DNA of 64,000 nt. Origin: Scilla litardierei (Eukaryota; Streptophyta; Magnoliopsida; Asparagales; Asparagaceae). The stretch covers positions 165,441,442 through 165,505,441 of the forward strand of contig CM061132.1 in NCBI GenBank assembly GCA_030789695.1. The letters run 5' to 3'. Below, piece after piece: positions 22,800-32,510 of this stretch. Under the pieces are notes generated by a model. It was not told the DNA's origin, made no database searches, and saw only the letters and a list, made by a program, of their open reading frames with translations. Each line of letters starts with the position of its first letter. Within the stretch, counting starts at the first letter, position 1. A program made the position numbers and the translations under genes.

Positions 22800-24957
22800 C
22801 ATATTTACAAAAGGACCCTTGTCAGCCTTTACAACATGATTTTCCTCAAAAGCAATTTGGAAATGTATCTCGACACTTCAATCCGGCTTGGTTTGGTGCG
22901 TACCTAACTTGGTTAGAGTACAACATAGCTAAAGATGCCGCTTTTGCTTGTATTGTTATCTTTTCAAGTCCTCAGGGGGTAATGATTCGTTTGTGTGTGA
23001 TGGATTTTCAAATTGGAAGAAGGATAGATTTGATCTTCACATTGGAAAGCCCAATAGTGATCACAATGTATCTCGGATAAAATGTGAGAATTTAATGAAC
23101 GAAAAACAAAGTAGCATACATTTGTTATCTAATCAGACAACGAAGAGTCAAAGTGATTATCGAACTTTGTTTAATGCTTCAATAGATTGTGTCCGTTTTT
23201 TGTTGCACCAAGGGCTTCTTTTTCGTGGACATGTTGAATGTGAAAGTTCAAGTAACCAAGGAAATTATCTAGAGCTCTTGAGGTTTCTTTCTAGAAATAA
23301 TGAATATATCAAATGAGTTACTTTTAGTGAAGTTTCTGGGCACAACAAATTGACCTCTCTAGATATTCAAAAGGACATTACTCAAGCTGCTGTAGAGGAG
23401 ATTACTAATGTGATTATTAAATATATCGGTGACTCATTATTTTCAATTTTAATTGATGAGTCACGTGATATATCGATAAAGGAACAAATGGCAGTTGTTC
23501 TACGATATGTTAATAATAATGGACATATTATTGAACGTTTTCTCGGTCTTCAACATGTGACAGATACTGCTGCTAGTTCACTCAAGACGGCTCTTGAATC
23601 TTTGTTTTCTACACATGGGTTGAGGATATCAAGATTGCATGGTTAGGGTTATGACAGAGCAAGTAATCTGAAAGGTGAATTCAATGGTTTGAAAGCACTT
23701 ATTTTGAATGACAATCCAAGTGCGTACTATGTACATTGTTTTGCTCACATGCTTCAATTGACTCTCTTGGCTGTCATGAAGAAACATAATGAAGTTGGAG
23801 ATTTCTTTAATTTTATTTCTAGCATTTTGAATATAGTTGTAGCATCATGTAAAATGATGGAGGTGATTAGAGAAAAACAATATGCTAGAATTATTGAAGG
23901 ACTCGAAAAAGGAGAAATTTGTAGCGGAGGAGGTCTAAATCAAGAAACATCTCTCAGAAGATATGATGATACACGTTGGGGCTCTCATTATGTTACAATT
24001 GTCCGTCTATTATTGATGTATTCATCAGTTCTTGATGTTCTTGAGATTGTAAGAGACGACAGTGTGAACTCGGAACAGAGAACGAAAGCATCCATCTTAA
24101 CAGATATTATGGAATTATTATGGTTACTGTTCATGCTTTATTGACTGAGAAGGATATTAGCAGTTAATAATGAGTTATCACAAGCATTATAAAGAAACGA
24201 TCGGAATATAGAAAATGCTATGTGTTTATTGAAAATATCAAAAGATCGATTGAAAATAACGAGGGAGAGTGAATGGGATTCTTTGTTCGGAGATGCGGCA
24301 TCCTTCTGCATTAAACATGGTGTTGATATTTCAAACATGGATGATGAGTATAAACTCAGTGGGCATTCAAGGCGAAAATTTTAGGGGATTACAAACATGC
24401 ACCATTTTCGTTAGAATTATTCAAAAATATAATTGACATGCAACTTAATGAATTGGATGATCGTTTCACTGAGGCAAGTACGGAAATACTTTTTGGTGTG
24501 GCATGTTTAAACCAAGTGACTCTTTCTCTGCTTTCAATAAAGAAAAGCTTATTCGCCTTGCTCAATTCTATCCAAATGATTTCTCTGCAGTTGACCTTAT
24601 GGTATTTCATGATTAACTTGATACATATATTATTGATGTCCGTAGTAATGATGAGTTTTCTACTATTAAAGGCGTTGCTGATCTTGAAGAGAAAATGGTA
24701 AAAACAAAGAAGAGTTTGGTATTTCATTAGTATACTGGCTTATCAAATTGTCATAACTTTTACCAGTTGTAATGCTACAGTGGAGAGAGTTTTTCTGTCA
24801 TGAATATTGTTAAGAGCAAATTACGGAATATAAAGGGAGATAAGTGGATGAATGATAGTTTGGTTGTATACATTGAGAAATATATCTTTAATGAGATTGA
24901 TAATGAAGTCATTATGAAACGGTTTCAAAATTTGAAAACTCGAAGAGAACAATCATA
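22800..24957 (+). pseudogene. hAT-type transposase, main part (3' of insertion)
   Basis: This continues the protein begun at 16664: YLQKDPCQPLQHDFP, then a TTF-type zinc-finger region (FNPAWFGAYLTWLEY, KDAAF). A single-base loss in a T run breaks the zinc-finger frame. Next come NWKKDRFDLHIG, SPDIQK-type DUF4371 motifs (LDIQKDITQAAVEEI, ILIDESRDIS), an in-frame TAG where family members usually have Gln (HG*GYDRASN), VHCFAHMLQLTL, and RRYDDTRWGSHY. The C-terminal hAT dimerisation motif at about 24795-24950 includes FSVMNIVKSKLRN and DKWMNDSLVVYIEK. Acidic catalytic positions (DES, YD, RW) are recognisable. Several stops show it is dead. No terminal inverted repeats could be assigned. Confidence 0.88.
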
Positions 24958-25429
24958 ATGTGAATTTTCTTATTTTAAATAAATATTCTTAAATTAATTA
25001 ATTTTTCATCTATTATGTTTTCTATATTTTTACATGCTTTTCATTTAGTTGGTCTATTTGCATAATGAGTGTTTTCTTTTTTCCAGATATATGATGACAT
25101 GGATTACATTTTGCAAAATTGCAGTTATTATCAAAATGTGGACATGAAGTTAACGACCGGTATTTTCTTCTGTTTTGACTCTTTTATTTATAGAATATAT
25201 TATAATGTAAATTACTTTGATAAATTTAATGTGTATAGATAATTGATAACTTTTGCTTATTGGTTTTTATTGTACGTAGAAATTATTTTGTATTAGCTTA
25301 TAAGTTGCCCTCTAAATGAAAATTTAATGCCAGCAGGGAGAAGAACGGGGAATTTTATTCTATACACCTTGCATTTAATAAAATAAACTTCCAGTCCAAT
25401 AATTTTCAAATAATTTTCAAATGCCCCCA
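24958..25429. other. AT-rich spacer
   Basis: No gene or repeat identified. It may contain the 3' end of the decayed hAT element. Confidence 0.5.
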
Positions 25430-25649
25430 TCTGACCCGACCCGAATAGGGGTAACCCGAACCCGACCCGGATAAAATCCGGGTCAAGGTTCGGGAACACG
25501 TATCCGACCCGGGTGCAACTCGGGTAACCTATACTCGACCCGGGTGCAACTCGGGTAACCTATACCCGACCCGGTTTGATTTGCGGGTCGGATACAGGGG
25601 TGAAAAGAGTGAAATTATTTTGCAGAAAACACTAATCACCGGGTGCAAC

Positions 25650-25716
25650 TTAGGGGGCTTGATCCTGAAACCTCAGGACAACATGACAACGCCCCAAACC
25701 AAGTGTGCTACGATAG
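25650..25716 (-). other. tRNA-like module 2 (degenerate)
   Basis: On the minus strand, TAGCACACTTGG (A-box-like) is followed about 35 bp later by GGTTTCAGGATCAAGCC (degenerate B-box). It has the same orientation and spacing as the module at 25797-25866. It is not a functional tRNA. Confidence 0.3.
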
Positions 25717-25796
25717 TTGTTGGAGTTAAGTTAATCGTGTTTTAATATATTTCTTATAAATATTATTATTTGAAATTGAAAGCTTAAAATGAGGGG

Positions 25797-25866
25797 ATTG
25801 GGATTTCCAGGATTCGAACCCACAACCACTTGAGACGCAACAAGAAGCGCTAACCAAGAGCTCCAT
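25797..25866 (-). other. tRNA-like module 1 / SINE-head-like
   Basis: On the minus strand, GGAGCTCTTGGTTAGCGC contains an A-box and GGGTTCGAATCCTGG a perfect B-box (GGTTCGAATCC), with spacing close to that of tRNA genes. The flanks do not pair into an acceptor stem, so this is a tRNA-derived promoter module, as in plant SINEs, rather than a tRNA gene. Confidence 0.45.
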
Positions 25867-26090
25867 CGTTGCTACCATGCAAGCTTTGTATTACATTTAA
25901 TATATATTTATAATATATAAACAAGTTAAAAATTCGGGTCAACCTGGTCGAGTGGTCAAACCCGTACCCGACCCGGATTTTTATCCGGGTCGGTCGGGTT
26001 GACCTGAATTCGACTGATCCGGATTGGCCCCTACCCATACCCGGCCCAAGCGGCCGGGTTCGGGTCGGGTCTATTTTGCCACCCCTAATT

Positions 26091-26419
26091 GATGGTCTCA
26101 TAACTTGCAACTATTCAAATAAATTGCTAGTGACATGCAAACCCGTGACTAGCCAATCTAATCTGCAATCAAGGCACCAATGACGAGCGATTTTTGAACC
26201 ATACAAACATAATCATGAATTATATTGATTCGGGAATTAATAACGATTAGTTGAATTTTTTGGCTTAAAAATTGCCTATGCAGTCTCTAGGGCTTGAACT
26301 ATGATCCAGCTATAGAATCACATGTTATCTTTTCCCATTGAACATTAAGCATATGTTTTAATAAATTATTTCACATACATACACCTATTTAACACATCTG
26401 GAAAAAAGTAACTCATCCA
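26091..26419. other. Spacer
   Basis: No gene or repeat recognised. Confidence 0.4.
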
Positions 26420-26780
26420 CCCACAAAATTTAACAAAAGGAAAAAAATCCCATCCCACGTGTGCATGAATGACCAAAAAGATGGGCACACAGCCCCTCTC
26501 CAAGTAAATAATATTAAAAATAAAAGAAATAAAAAATAAAAATAAAAATGCGCGTGCAATGACAACAATACAACCAGGAAAAAAGAAAAAGAAAATGTCA
26601 ACATGACAAGGGACATTATTTTCTTAGTTTTTCCACCATACGATGATTTGGATTCCATATTTTTTTGATACATCAGAATATAAATACATCAAATCAGAGC
26701 GAGAACCCTCTAGATAACCCCGAACCGGTTATATCCATAAGCAGTAACGGTGATAAGGAAGGTGGAGGACAGTCCCGAAC

Positions 26781-27190
26781 TTAAAGTTCAACATCTAAGT
26801 GACACCACATGGTAGAAAGAGTATCAGCACAGAAATTCGCCTCACGCCTCACGTAGAACATGGCGAAATGAGCATAGATATGGAGTCTGGAGGTCAACTG
26901 CCTGATGTCAAGAATCAAGCTTAGCAGAGGATGTAAGGAATTGGAAGTTGAGTCAAGTAAGAGTGAAGTCACATGGGAATCCGATTCCCAAATAAGTTTC
27001 TGGAAGCCCTTCCTCCATGCAATCTCTAATACCCAGCGGAGGGCCTAGAGTTCCGCATTCAAAATAGATTAGCAACCAATATACGCAGCGAAACCAAGGA
27101 TCCAATTTCCATGCTCATCTCGAAAAATCCCCCCAGCACCTGAGAGGTCTGGATTCCCTTTGCTGACTCCGTCAACAGTAAGGTTCAAAA
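26781..27190 (-). pseudogene. RNase H domain remnant of a LINE-type element
   Basis: The minus-strand translation reads LNLTVDGVSKGNPDLSGAGG, IFRDEHGNWILGF, AYIGC, then TAA and TAG stops around NAEL, then ALRWVLEIAWRKGF, LIWESDSHVTSLLLD and ANFCADTLS. This is the plant RVT_3-type RNase H with the expected D, E and D positions (VDG, AEL, ESDS). Plant LINEs carry this domain at their C-terminus. A T-rich tract at 26658-26666 (poly-A on the minus strand) and TTCCATATTT at both edges suggest a 5'-truncated LINE insertion. The corresponding site in copy 2 lacks it. Confidence 0.8.
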
Positions 27191-27319
27191 GAATCAAAAA
27201 CTCCCGAGGAGGAGGGATCGCCAAATGAAAGAAGTGTCTAAATATGATACTTATGAACTTTTCCATATTTGATACTTGTGAACTTTTCCTAGTGATGAAC
27301 TTTGTATTATTCACTCTTG

Positions 27320-28015
27320 TTCAGATGTCACAACACAACCCGTTATTCACAAATGTAGCGCGTTGACATTTTCTATGAATTTTTGTAAATTCTTGTACAT
27401 TTATCAAAATAACTTTTGAACTATATGGAATTACTAGCATTGTCCTTGGAGCAGTCATTAACAGTGGGCAAATCCCTTAAATTTTAAAGACAAAAATAGT
27501 CACCTTGTTGTCAGGCCTTTCTTCTAGTCACCTTGTTTTACTTTGCATATATATTGTCAACCATAAACTTCGGGTAAATTTAAGCTAACCGAGGGCAGAT
27601 TACCAGAGGAAGATTTATAATAGAATAAAATTGCCGATAACATCAAATTTTATGTCGAAACGCAAAATGCACATAGGATCATAATTAGAACCAGAAGGCT
27701 TCAAATAAGTTCTATGAAAATAATTACTTATCGGTTCCCTTGAGCTACATGCCAATGATTTAGTCAGGATGGTAATTGTTCATTTATTTAAATAAGGAGT
27801 AATCAAGGAAATAAGCTACAAACTTGGAATGTGACAGCATAATGCCATTGTGATTTTCTCTTTTTCTAAAAACTGTTACGGGCTTTTAAGATGCATCATG
27901 CATGCATAAAAAAAGACAAGAAGCAAGATTATGCATGCTATTGAAAAAATTTCGAACATTAAAGAGGAGCATGGCCCTTCCTGACCCCCTCCGCTGTAGC
28001 TAACCGGATATATTT
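27320..28015. other. Spacer upstream of the inverted-repeat element
   Basis: To about 27573 it matches duplication copy 2. Beyond that it is unique non-coding sequence with no recognised feature. Confidence 0.5.
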
Positions 28016-28300
28016 TCACAGATTATCACCTAACCCCCATCACTTTCAAAAGTGATCTCAATCACCATTTATGTTTTATTCCTTAGTGAAACGGCTAACA
28101 TCATCTTAGTTTGCCCCGAATTAAACCCTGTCGCAGCTTTGCAGCGAGAAACCACTGACCACATCAACAATTTTTGAAGAAAAAATGACTGTTTTTTAAA
28201 AATTTCAGATCCAAAATTTTGTTTAGGTATAGGAACTTGCATTTTTGCCTGAATTCTTAGAGCTAAATGATGCGACTGATATTGGATGTGAAATCTATAT

Positions 28301-28380
28301 GCACACAACAAGTTATGGAGGAATTACTTTGCGCACAACAAGTCATGGAGGAATTACTTGGCGCACAACAAGTCAGGGGG
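28301..28380 (+). repeat. 30 bp minisatellite, about three copies
   Basis: The unit GCGCACAACAAGTCATGGAG + GAATTACTTG repeats almost perfectly; the last copy is degenerate. Confidence 0.85.
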
Positions 28381-28526
28381 GATTGCTTTATGCACTACAA
28401 GGAGGGTTTTCTTATTTAAACTTGGTCTAGCCGTCATTTTAGGGGCATGCTTGATTATTAAGTTAGTTCGAGAGATTCCTTGGGTAGATCTAGGAGGGTG
28501 CGGACATCCTCTTTAATTGACATCTT

Positions 28527-28781
28527 GTGAGGGTGATCGCCCCTATAATAGTGATCAAGGTATCTTTATTTTCAGTTTTTATTAATAAAAATCAGTTCTG
28601 TTTCTTGGTTCCTATCACTAAACCAATGATTCATGGGGCAATTAGAGGAATTGAAGAAATTTTGCAAGTTGAACAAAATTTGAGGATGCAAAATCAGTTC
28701 CTTCGTTATGGAGATCTATTGAATTGCTTAGGGCTTGGTTCGGCGAGCTTGATCCATGAAATGCTCAAAGAGGCGCAGTAA
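28527..28781 (+). CDS. Unrecognised short frame inside the transposon
   Basis: 84 codons. From about residue 30 the translation has a protein-like balance (PMIHGAIRGIEEILQVEQNL, RMQNQFLRYGDLLNCLGLG) and ends at TAA. A pyrimidine-rich TTTTCAG lies at about 28570, so the real coding piece may be an exon of a captured host gene. I do not recognise it. Confidence 0.2.
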   Translation: MRVIAPIIVIKVSLFSVFINKNQFCFLVPITKPMIHGAIRGIEEILQVEQNLRMQNQFLRYGDLLNCLGLGSASLIHEMLKEAQ

Positions 28782-28845
28782 ATAAAATTATTTTTTTCTC
28801 CTCTTTTTTGCATTTGTTTGGATTGGTAAAATTGGCTTTTTTTTT

Positions 28846-28882
28846 TGTTTTGTGTTTTGTGTTTTGTGTTTTGTGTGTGTGT

Positions 28883-28913
<31 letters not shown>

Positions 28914-28930
28914 GTTGGGGGGGGGGGGGG
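28846..28930 (+). repeat. TTTTGTG / GT / poly-G compound microsatellite
   Basis: TTTTGTG repeats pass into a (GT)n run, then 18 G, TT, and 14 G. Such G runs can form quadruplexes and are prone to length error in assemblies. Confidence 0.95.
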
Positions 28931-29741
28931 ATATTTGGGAAATCTCCTGATTGTAAGAAAATCGAGGGTGCAATTGCATTTTATTATTGTTGAGATTCAG
29001 CAAATTGTTCATGGTTTGTTTTAGTGAGATCGATCTGTACAAAATCAACCGCAATAAGATAATCCAGTAAAAAACTAAGGTTTTTTCCTTATGCTTTTCA
29101 TCTGTGCATTTGCTTGAATCGGTAGAAACTGGGGTTCTCTTTCATCTGAACCCTAGATTTTACTTCAATCAAGCCTGTGCACAGCTGCACTCAATTTCTC
29201 TAATCAATTAATACTCAACTCGGCAAACAAAATTTCATCTTTTGTCTTCAAATCAATGCCGTTGTTCTTCTAAATTTTTAGAATTAGTTAATTATCCAAA
29301 TTATCCAAATTAAGGATTTAGATTCGTCAAGTAAAAATATTATCACATGACATGACTGTACCGAAAAACTAACTGAAAGCAGAAACCAGAGAAGCCTGGG
29401 TAACGTTAGGGGGTGATTGTGATAACTTTTGAAAGTGATTGGATTTAGGTGATACTCCGTGAGAACATACTAATGTTAGCCGAAACTTCTCTCTTAAACG
29501 CTGTCATGTTGTTCTTTTCTGGATTATATTCCATGAAAATCATGAAATAATCATAGCATTAGCATGTCGAGAAAAAGTGATATTTCTATGTATAGTTCTG
29601 ATACCTCTTATGTCATGTTCTGCAACTTTGATTAACTGAACTGTTTGGCTTTAATCTTTTGATCTCTGTTTACATACAGGTGGGACTCTGGATCTTGATT
29701 GAAACCCCCGTGATGAAAGCAGATGAGTAATCAAAGGCAAA

Positions 29742-30440
29742 ATGCAACTACAACGGAGCCTTCAGGTGTGGAAGTTGGGAATGATAAACTATTCCGCTGC
29801 CCTCAGACTCCAAGAGAAGCTGGTTTCTGATAGGAAAATGGGTAGAATTCCCGACACAGTCTTGTCCCTTCAACACCCGCCAACATATACGCTTGGAAAG
29901 CGACGAACCGACCACAATTTACTGGTGCCCGAGTCCGACCTCAAAGCCATGGGCGCCGAGCTTCACTATACAGAGAGGGGGGGAGACATAACATTCCATG
30001 GGCCGCGACAGGCCATCCTGTACCCCATTATTTCTCTTAGGGATGTCGGGTTTGGTGCTAGAAGGTATGTTGAAAGCTTGGAATCAGCCATGGTAGATCT
30101 AGCTTCCATATACGGGGTGAAAGCTCGCCCGGGGATTAAGGGCGAGACGGGGGTTTGGGTCGAGGATAGAAAGATTGGTGCTATCGGCGTTAGGATATCT
30201 TCGGGCATAACATCACATGGACTGGCCTTCAATATCGATCCTGATCTGAACTATTTCAAGCATATCGTGCCATGTGGGATCGCTGACAAAGAGGTGACGT
30301 CGCTGAGAAGAGAGACGGAAAGGGAACTTCCAGCCGCCGACGAGGTGATACATGAGCAGCTTGTTTGGTGTTTTGCGAAACTGTTGCGTTACACTGATGT
30401 ACAATGGAGACAGGATGTAACTACTGATGATATCAAGTGA
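29742..30440 (+). CDS. LIP2: Octanoyltransferase LIP2 (lipoate biosynthesis)
   Basis: A 232-residue single-exon protein of normal family length. It moves the octanoyl group from acyl carrier protein to lipoyl-dependent enzymes, the step before lipoyl synthase; plant LIP2 acts in mitochondria. Seen motifs: HPPTYTLGKR (45-54), the RGGDITFHGP signature (79-88), the catalytic Lys in DRKIGAIGVR (Lys144) and catalytic Cys in IVPCGIADK (Cys178), and the usual SSGITSHGLAFNID. No long presequence is present, as in other plant LIP2 proteins. The leader has an intron-like TACATACAG acceptor at 29680, suggesting a 5'UTR intron (inference). The gene is the intact member of a duplicated pair; the other copy at 54520 is broken. 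A tRNA-Gly gene follows 276 bp downstream. Confidence 0.95.
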   Translation: MQLQRSLQVWKLGMINYSAALRLQEKLVSDRKMGRIPDTVLSLQHPPTYTLGKRRTDHNLLVPESDLKAMGAELHYTERGGDITFHGPRQAILYPIISLRDVGFGARRYVESLESAMVDLASIYGVKARPGIKGETGVWVEDRKIGAIGVRISSGITSHGLAFNIDPDLNYFKHIVPCGIADKEVTSLRRETERELPAADEVIHEQLVWCFAKLLRYTDVQWRQDVTTDDIK

Positions 30441-30715
30441 GAGATCCGACCTGAGGATTTTGTGATGAAATTGATTTGTTTTTTTTTCTTGTGAAGATTA
30501 TGTTTGGTGCTCAGAAGCATGAATAAAGATGCATTCTTTTCCAATGGTTTGCTGTCCAAATCCCGAGCACAATATTCTTTTCTTTTCAAAGGAGAAATTT
30601 GCATGACGATCTCTATTTTATTCTCTCTTTGGCATGTGGGAACGAGATCTGTCAACAGGGTATATTTTTATTCTAATTAGTTATGATTGAAAGTACGGTA
30701 CCATACACAAGCAAG

Positions 30716-30787
30716 GCGTTTGTAGTCCAACGGTTAGGATAATTGCCTTCCAAGCAATAGACCCGGGTTCGACTCCCGGCAAACGCA
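30716..30787 (+). tRNA. tRNA-Gly (anticodon UCC)
   Basis: 72 nt. Acceptor stem GCGTTTG / CAAACGC, anticodon stem ATTGC / GCAAT around loop CTTCCAA (anticodon TCC), and T arm with GGGTTCGACTCCC. A short T run follows. It is identical to the copy at 55419-55490. Confidence 0.97.
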
Positions 30788-30834
30788 TCTTTGTAATTTT
30801 AACGTATATTCAGCAAGATTATTCCGCCCATTTT

Positions 30835-31180
30835 ATTTATCGCATATTTTCAACAAGGTTTTCCCCTACTTTTTCATCAACATTCCAAGTACAAATATCA
30901 TATTATGCATTCGACCATGTCAAATGTAGACCGCGGCGATCTATTATACAATTGGGGGCTTCCCCACAGGCGGGACAAATCTGTGGGAAACGATTTGTTC
31001 ATCAATAAATATTTATCGCATATTTTCAACAAGGTTTTCCCCTCCTTTTTTCATCAATATTCCAAGTACAAATATCATATTATGCATTCGACCACATCAA
31101 ATGTAGACCGCAGCGATCTATTATACAATTAGAGGGTTTCCCCACGGGCGGGACAAATCTGTGGGAAATGATTTGTTCAA
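30835..31180 (+). repeat. 176 bp tandem duplication with hairpin
   Basis: The copy starting ATTTATCGCATATTTTCAAC at 30835 recurs at 31011. Both contain CAAGTACAAATATCATATTA, TGCATTCGACCA and a hairpin TCCCCACAG..CTGTGGGA, with the arms separated by GCGGGACAAAT. Confidence 0.92.
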
Positions 31181-31796
31181 GTCGCAAACGGCTGAGATTG
31201 CAGGAAAATAAATCACGTAGAAGATAATAGTAAAAAAATGAGGGAAGAAAACTCGTTAACATTGTTTTTAATTTTAATTTTAATTTTTTTTATTGAAGTT
31301 TTTATTTTTCTTTTGAAAAATTGAAATGAGATCATTCCGTAGCACTTGATCCAAGGATCCAATGACAGGATTGTTGGATATTGGACTCACCGGATTTGGT
31401 TTTGGATGATGAACAAACATAAATATAACGTGAACTAACACTTTGTGAGCGCAGTTATGGAGATCGTCGCCAAATTCATATGAATATGAATTACGACGTC
31501 TCAAGACTTCTCAAAGCACGTGATCGTATGCCTAAAGCTTCGTTGAAGCTTATGGACCTTTTTAGAAGTCATGAAGATTCGATTGAAGCTATTGAAGACG
31601 TATCGTCAAGTTTTATTTATTGTCTTTAAGCTTCTTTCGTAGAATGTTAAGCCTTGAGTAGGTCTTACGGTTTAAATCTTCATAACGCTCATATCTTAGC
31701 TCTAGGATCTTAGTAGAAGTCCATACAATCTTTCCCGAAGCATCGCGCTTCGATTCGGGACTTCTTGTGCATGTTAGCTGGTTCAAGAAGAAGAAC

Positions 31797-32440
31797 TGAC
31801 CGACTAGATGGTGATCTAGTCGGTCGGCAAAGCTTCTTGGACCGACTAGTTTTTGTCAGTCCTTTCCAAGCTCTTTACTGTTTACAGTTAGTCGGTCTAA
31901 GTTGACTCACCGACCGACTAGTTTGTGAACTAGTCGGTCAGTGATGCTTCTGTGACCGACTAGTTGAGCTTTCCCTGTACATACACATTTGAGCCTGAGC
32001 TACTGTTTATCATTAGTCGGTCTGTGTTCATTGATAGACCGACTAGTTGATGAACTAGTCGGTCAACTTTCCTTCTTGGACCGACTAGTTTAGCTTTACT
32101 GTACATGCCAATTTTCACCTAACTTACTGTTTATCGTTAGTCGGTCTATGCTCATTTGGCAACCGACTAGTTGGTGAATTAGTCGGTCAACATTTGTTCT
32201 TGGACCGACTAAGTCTATTTCTGCTCAGACTTCAGCTTTATCTGTTAGTCGGTCTCAGTTGAGTAACCGACCGACTAGTTGTGAAACTAGTCGGTCAGCT
32301 ACTCTTCTTGGACCAACTAGTTCCTTTTGTCTGTGCTTTGATCTTTTCTCTGTTCACTCATTAGTCGGTATACGTTGATTGACCGATCGACTAGTTGATG
32401 AACTAGTCGGTCGGTGGTTGTTCTTTGACCGACTAGTTGG
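31797..32440 (+). repeat. Palindrome array (six units) in solo LTR A
   Basis: Six hairpins of the form GACCGACTAGTTnnnGAACTAGTCGGTC are centred near 31811, 31925, 32049, 32175, 32282 and 32398 (spacing 106-126 bp). Lone half-sites (TTAGTCGGTCT; TTCTTGGACCGACTAG) lie between them. The array ends about 60 bp before the TATA box. Confidence 0.95.
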
Positions 32441-32502
32441 GTTCAGAAAAGAGCCGTTGGAGCTTTAATTGAAACGTTTTTCTCTCTCTCTCTCCTCTAT
32501 CC

Positions 32503-32510
32503 TATAAATA
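32503..32510 (+). promoter_or_regulatory. TATA box of solo LTR A
   Basis: TATAAATA follows a TCTCTCTCTC tract and precedes a U5-like leader. It is on the same strand as the downstream PPR gene. Confidence 0.7.

Larger units (their letters stand above)
25430..26090. mobile_element. hAT-like non-autonomous element(s), CCCGACCCG-rich
   Basis: Dense CCCGACCCG / CGGGTCGGGT motifs occur in both orientations at both sides (25436-25590 and 25930-26075). On the minus strand the right side starts TAGGGGTGGCAAAATAGACC, a common plant hAT MITE start; the left side has TAGGGGTAACCCG at 25447 and CAGGGGTGAAAAG at about 25595. A GGGTGCAACTCGGGTAACCTATAC segment is tandemly repeated at about 25510-25570. 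I could not settle exact ends or a target duplication, so there may be two nested elements. Confidence 0.55.
28016..29464. mobile_element. Inverted-repeat DNA transposon, non-autonomous
   Basis: The left end (28016-28068) contains TATCACCTAACCCCCATCAC and TTTCAAAAGTGATCTCAATC. The right end, reversed, contains TATCACCTAAATCCAATCAC and TTTCAAAAGTTATCACAATC. The arms are about 50 bp and imperfect. The interior of about 1.35 kb holds a 30 bp minisatellite, a short unrecognised frame and a long GT/G tract. It is absent from duplication copy 2. The family is not assigned; I saw no clean target duplication. Confidence 0.65.
26420..30787 (+). repeat. Segmental duplication, copy 1 (LIP2 plus tRNA-Gly)
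   Basis: Homologous in order to 53790-55490. Shared landmarks are CCTAGTGATGAACT, TTATTCACAAATGTAG, 'CTGGATT.T.TTCCATGAA.ATCATGAAATAA', the LIP2 leader, LIP2 itself, and the tRNA. Copy 1 is longer because of two insertions: a LINE fragment near 26660-27260 and about 1.9 kb at 27573-29508 that contains an inverted-repeat element. Confidence 0.85.

Noticed and set aside
25594..26088. Exact MITE boundary CAGGGGTG..CACCCCTA
   Set aside because: Termini are plausible but flanking 8 bp do not match, so only the broad region is reported.
31797..32440. CRISPR-like regularly spaced palindromes
   Set aside because: Regular spacing with hairpins superficially resembles an array, but this is a plant LTR, spacers are homologous to each other, and no cas genes are present.
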